Shown here in pieces: positions 61,294 to 64,000 of a stretch of DNA of 64,000 nucleotides. How positions within the stretch are numbered: the stretch's first letter is position 1; each line of letters opens with the position of its first letter. The notes under the pieces were generated by a model. It saw nothing but the letters and a program-made list of their open reading frames with translations, searched no databases and had not been told where the DNA came from. Made by a program: the position numbers and the translations under genes. Source of the stretch: Daphnia carinata (Eukaryota; Arthropoda; Branchiopoda; Diplostraca; Daphniidae); contig NC_081334.1 in NCBI RefSeq assembly GCF_022539665.2, positions 1,240,001 through 1,304,000 on the forward strand, given 5' to 3'.

Positions 61294-64000
61294 TAGAATC
61301 CTTGCTTGAGCCTATAGCTATTTTATTTTGTATTTCCTGGAACGTGTATATATTTGTTGTAATAGCCGGCGTACGTACGCATGTAATGCAGCCGCCAAAG
61401 AAGCGCGTAACAACCGTCACGCTATCGGCATCATGTGGGGTAAACCCATACAATGCGATATAAACATTTCGTGTGCGTTATAAGCCCCCAACCATTCGGC
61501 CCCGTACAATGCATAAACACGGCCATAACAGGACACACTATACGCTTTTTTTTTTTCAATGAATCATCGCCGACTGTGCGCGCTAAGCGACCCAATCGTT
61601 CTACGCCGTGCGCATTTGCTTATTCAATCAAGTACCAGCTATACTATAATTCGCAATCATCTTTTATTTATTTTTTTTTTTTTACACACCCCCTTTTCTT
61701 CAATTTATTTCAATCAAAATTGAACCAAGGACATTTGTATATACCTTTTATATGAATAGCTCCTACACGTACAGTGCGTTCACTTTGACTATATAATGAC
61801 CTGTTTATTTCTTTTCTTGTTTTCTTTCGCCTTCCAAGTCCAATGTCTGTCCTTCTAAAAAAAAAAAAAAAAAAAAGAGCCAACATCGATAGAAACGATT
61901 TGAACTTGCCGCCCAATGTCGGCCTTCCCAATCTTTTCTCTTTGACCGACGGAGCGCGGTCACGGCTTGTTTGCTTCTGCTCCACATATTGATTGGACAC
62001 GGGGTGGCAAGGCAGCACTGAACGTGCACTCTACACCCATTGTGAGCACAAAATGCATTAAGTACCTCCTGAACAGACAGGGAACAGGAAAAGAAAAAAA
62101 AAAAGGGAAAATCAATTAATGAAACGTAGGTTTTCCCACGATGTCAAAGGTCGTGTGGGTCTTTACTGATCGCACCGGAGAACCGAGGGGGCTTCTTAAT
62201 TTTTTTTTTTTTTTCGAATGCAGTTTGTATGTATGTACGTATCGACGGATGCGGTTGCAAATGAAGCAAACGGATTTTGCGGATGAGCTTTTTTTTTTTT
62301 TCTTTCAGAGTTTGATGAGCTTCGGCTTTTTTTGGAATAAAGGGGAAAATTGTGTGGACACACACACATCTCGATTGGACAGATAAAGGGGGTAGACAAA
62401 CGTAGGAAACGGATGAAGAATGAAGGAAGGGAGGGTTAGAGACTAGGCAATTGGGAGGAACCACAGAAGATGATGATGATGATGAAGAAAAAAAAAAAAA
62501 GAAGAAGAGATGGATATATAGAAAAGAAAGAGAGGGAGAGACCTGCCGGATGATGAACAACTGATTAAAGAGATGCCGCCCTTAATGATCGATTATAGTG
62601 CGCTGATGGGCCGAGGGGATCTTTCCCCAGTGGAGGAGGAAAAAAGAAACAACTGCTCGAGAGTAAAAAGAAAAAAAAAGAATAAAGATGATGAAGGTAA
62701 GTAGAAAACCAATTCTTACTTTTTACAGGTGGAGTGGGGGGGGGGGGGTGCAGCAGAGAAGATGTGGTCTCTATGCGCACCGTGCGCCGCCATTGTTTCT
62801 AAAGGACGAATCAAACAAAAGAAAACAACACACAAAAATTGAGTAGAAAAGAACATAATCATGGTAATAAAAGATCAACACAACACACACAATGTTATTC
62901 CCAACGAAAACTCAAAAAGAATTTCGAAAGCAAACAAAACATTGGAAACGAGGGAAGAAGAGCCGAGAAAAATGTAGGCCTTTTTTTTTTTCTTTTTTTT
63001 TTTTGAGTGCTGCGTCAACGTAACACGGAAACCAATCAATACTGCCAGATTGCACCGTATCGTGCTCGTCATATCTTTTTTCTTTTTTTTTTTTTTTTCT
63101 GAAATTGAACCCTGCCTCGGTTGTTTGACGTCGTGTAAAGCAAGTCACCTACCACCCAAAAGCAAAAAACTGGCCCGTTCAAGTGGCGGCGGAGTCCGAT
63201 ACAAGATCAAAAGGAAAAAAAAAAAAAAAAAAAAAAACTGGGAGGGAGGGGGGGGAGGGTTGTGAAAACAAAAAATAAAAAAATCGCTGTGCGTGACAAT
63301 GGAGAATGCAACTAATATAACAAGCCTCCAATCAATGGGCGGCATGTATTTTATAGCTCCACTGGGCTATGGGCCCAACAAACAAACGTCGGTTGTTTTT
63401 TTTGTTTTTTTTTTTTTGCCCGGCTTTGATGCTTTTATCGTTTCAAGAAAAAACAAAAAAAAAAAAAACAGAAAGAAAAACTGGCCGCATCTTATATGGA
63501 TTTTGGGGAACTCTGATGCTATTATAGCTGATACACTTAGTGCTTTGCGTCAATCAACAAATCACGCGACTAGGTAAATGCTTTTTTAAAAGCCTCCATT
63601 TTTAAACCTTCTAAAAAAAAAAAAAAAAAAAAAAAGCTGCAAATCTTATGAATTTTTCCTCTTTCGTTTTTCTTGTTTTGTGTTTTTTTTTTTTTAATGA
63701 GCAAAAATTTTTCATAGGCAGGGAGATGGATGGATGGGCTCGCGCCCAATCAGCAATCTGCCAAAACTGCGTGACATTGTGCGCGTGTTGCGATGTTTCT
63801 TCGCCCAACGCAAAATCTTGTTTGACGGTCGCTATCCAAAAGGGAATGAGAAACTCTCTCACTATACTCTTATTGTATATAGCCGCCGATGTTCTTTTGT
63901 TTGTTTTTTTTTCACGTGCGTGTGCGCGCGCTTGTTGTATAAACCTTTTCAAAGCTAAACATTCATAGAGCACGTAGTGAGAAAAGAAAATAAAGAAGGA

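Larger units (their letters stand above)
50819..64000. other. Gene-poor, homopolymer- and microsatellite-rich region upstream of Notum
   Basis: About 13 kb with no supported protein gene. Poly-A/T runs of 10-24 nt occur every few hundred bases from about 51.3 kb to the end, mixed with G-runs, CA/GT, GA/CT, GAA and CTTT microsatellites. All open frames are low-complexity (Phe, Lys, Ser runs). It must contain the Notum promoter and any 5' untranslated exon. Specific repeats are listed separately. Confidence 0.5.

Noticed and set aside
1-64000. tRNA, rRNA, CRISPR, bacterial operons, viral or transposase genes
   Set aside because: Reading for tRNA B-box-like motifs (GGTTCGAATCC type), repeat-spacer arrays and transposase or reverse-transcriptase motifs gave nothing convincing; a formal scan was not possible.

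Overview
This is a eukaryotic window, most likely from a small-genome arthropod and plausibly a branchiopod crustacean such as Daphnia. The evidence is many short GT-AG introns (about 60-140 bp), arthropod neuropeptide-receptor and Notum genes, abundant poly-A/poly-T tracts and microsatellites, and no bacterial operon structure. The species is inferred from gene style, not from a marker. Six multi-exon protein genes can be reconstructed with consistent reading phase across every splice junction.

Layout: (1) 1565-9416, minus: a class A GPCR of the pyrokinin/CAPA/neuromedin-U receptor type, six exons. (2) 9417-25767: a long stretch with no convincing coding exon, lying between divergent genes. 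(3) 25768-26772, plus: a 208-residue secreted-signal/Ig-like/single-pass membrane protein, four exons. (4) 31619-35723, plus: a 715-residue single-pass membrane protein with a very long Arg/Ser/Pro-rich tail, which I do not recognise; it has a possible short isoform. (5) 36370-39245: a composite repeat array built from about 330-360 bp units rich in TAAGCCCGA/TCGGGCTTA inverted pairs and long palindromes. (6) 39385-42677, minus: an SLC13 (INDY-like) sodium/carboxylate transporter, 13 exons, 584 residues. (7) 43796-45921, plus: a divergent GPCR, head-to-head with the transporter, that lacks the canonical DRY and NPxxY motifs. (8) 47466-50818, minus: Notum, the Wnt palmitoleoyl carboxylesterase, 12 exons, 711 residues, with the catalytic triad visible. 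(9) 50819-64000: no gene recognised; extremely rich in homopolymers and microsatellites, with a 51-53 bp tandem repeat and an AT-rich palindrome.

The genes belong to different pathways (neuropeptide signalling, cell-surface Ig protein, metabolite transport, Wnt feedback inhibition) and show no sign of being one functional unit. The most unusual items are the atypical GPCR, the unrecognised long-tailed membrane protein with a possible alternative 3' end, and the hairpin-rich repeat array between two convergent genes. Exon boundaries come from reading splice sites and phases by eye; untranslated exons and transcript ends are mostly unresolved.
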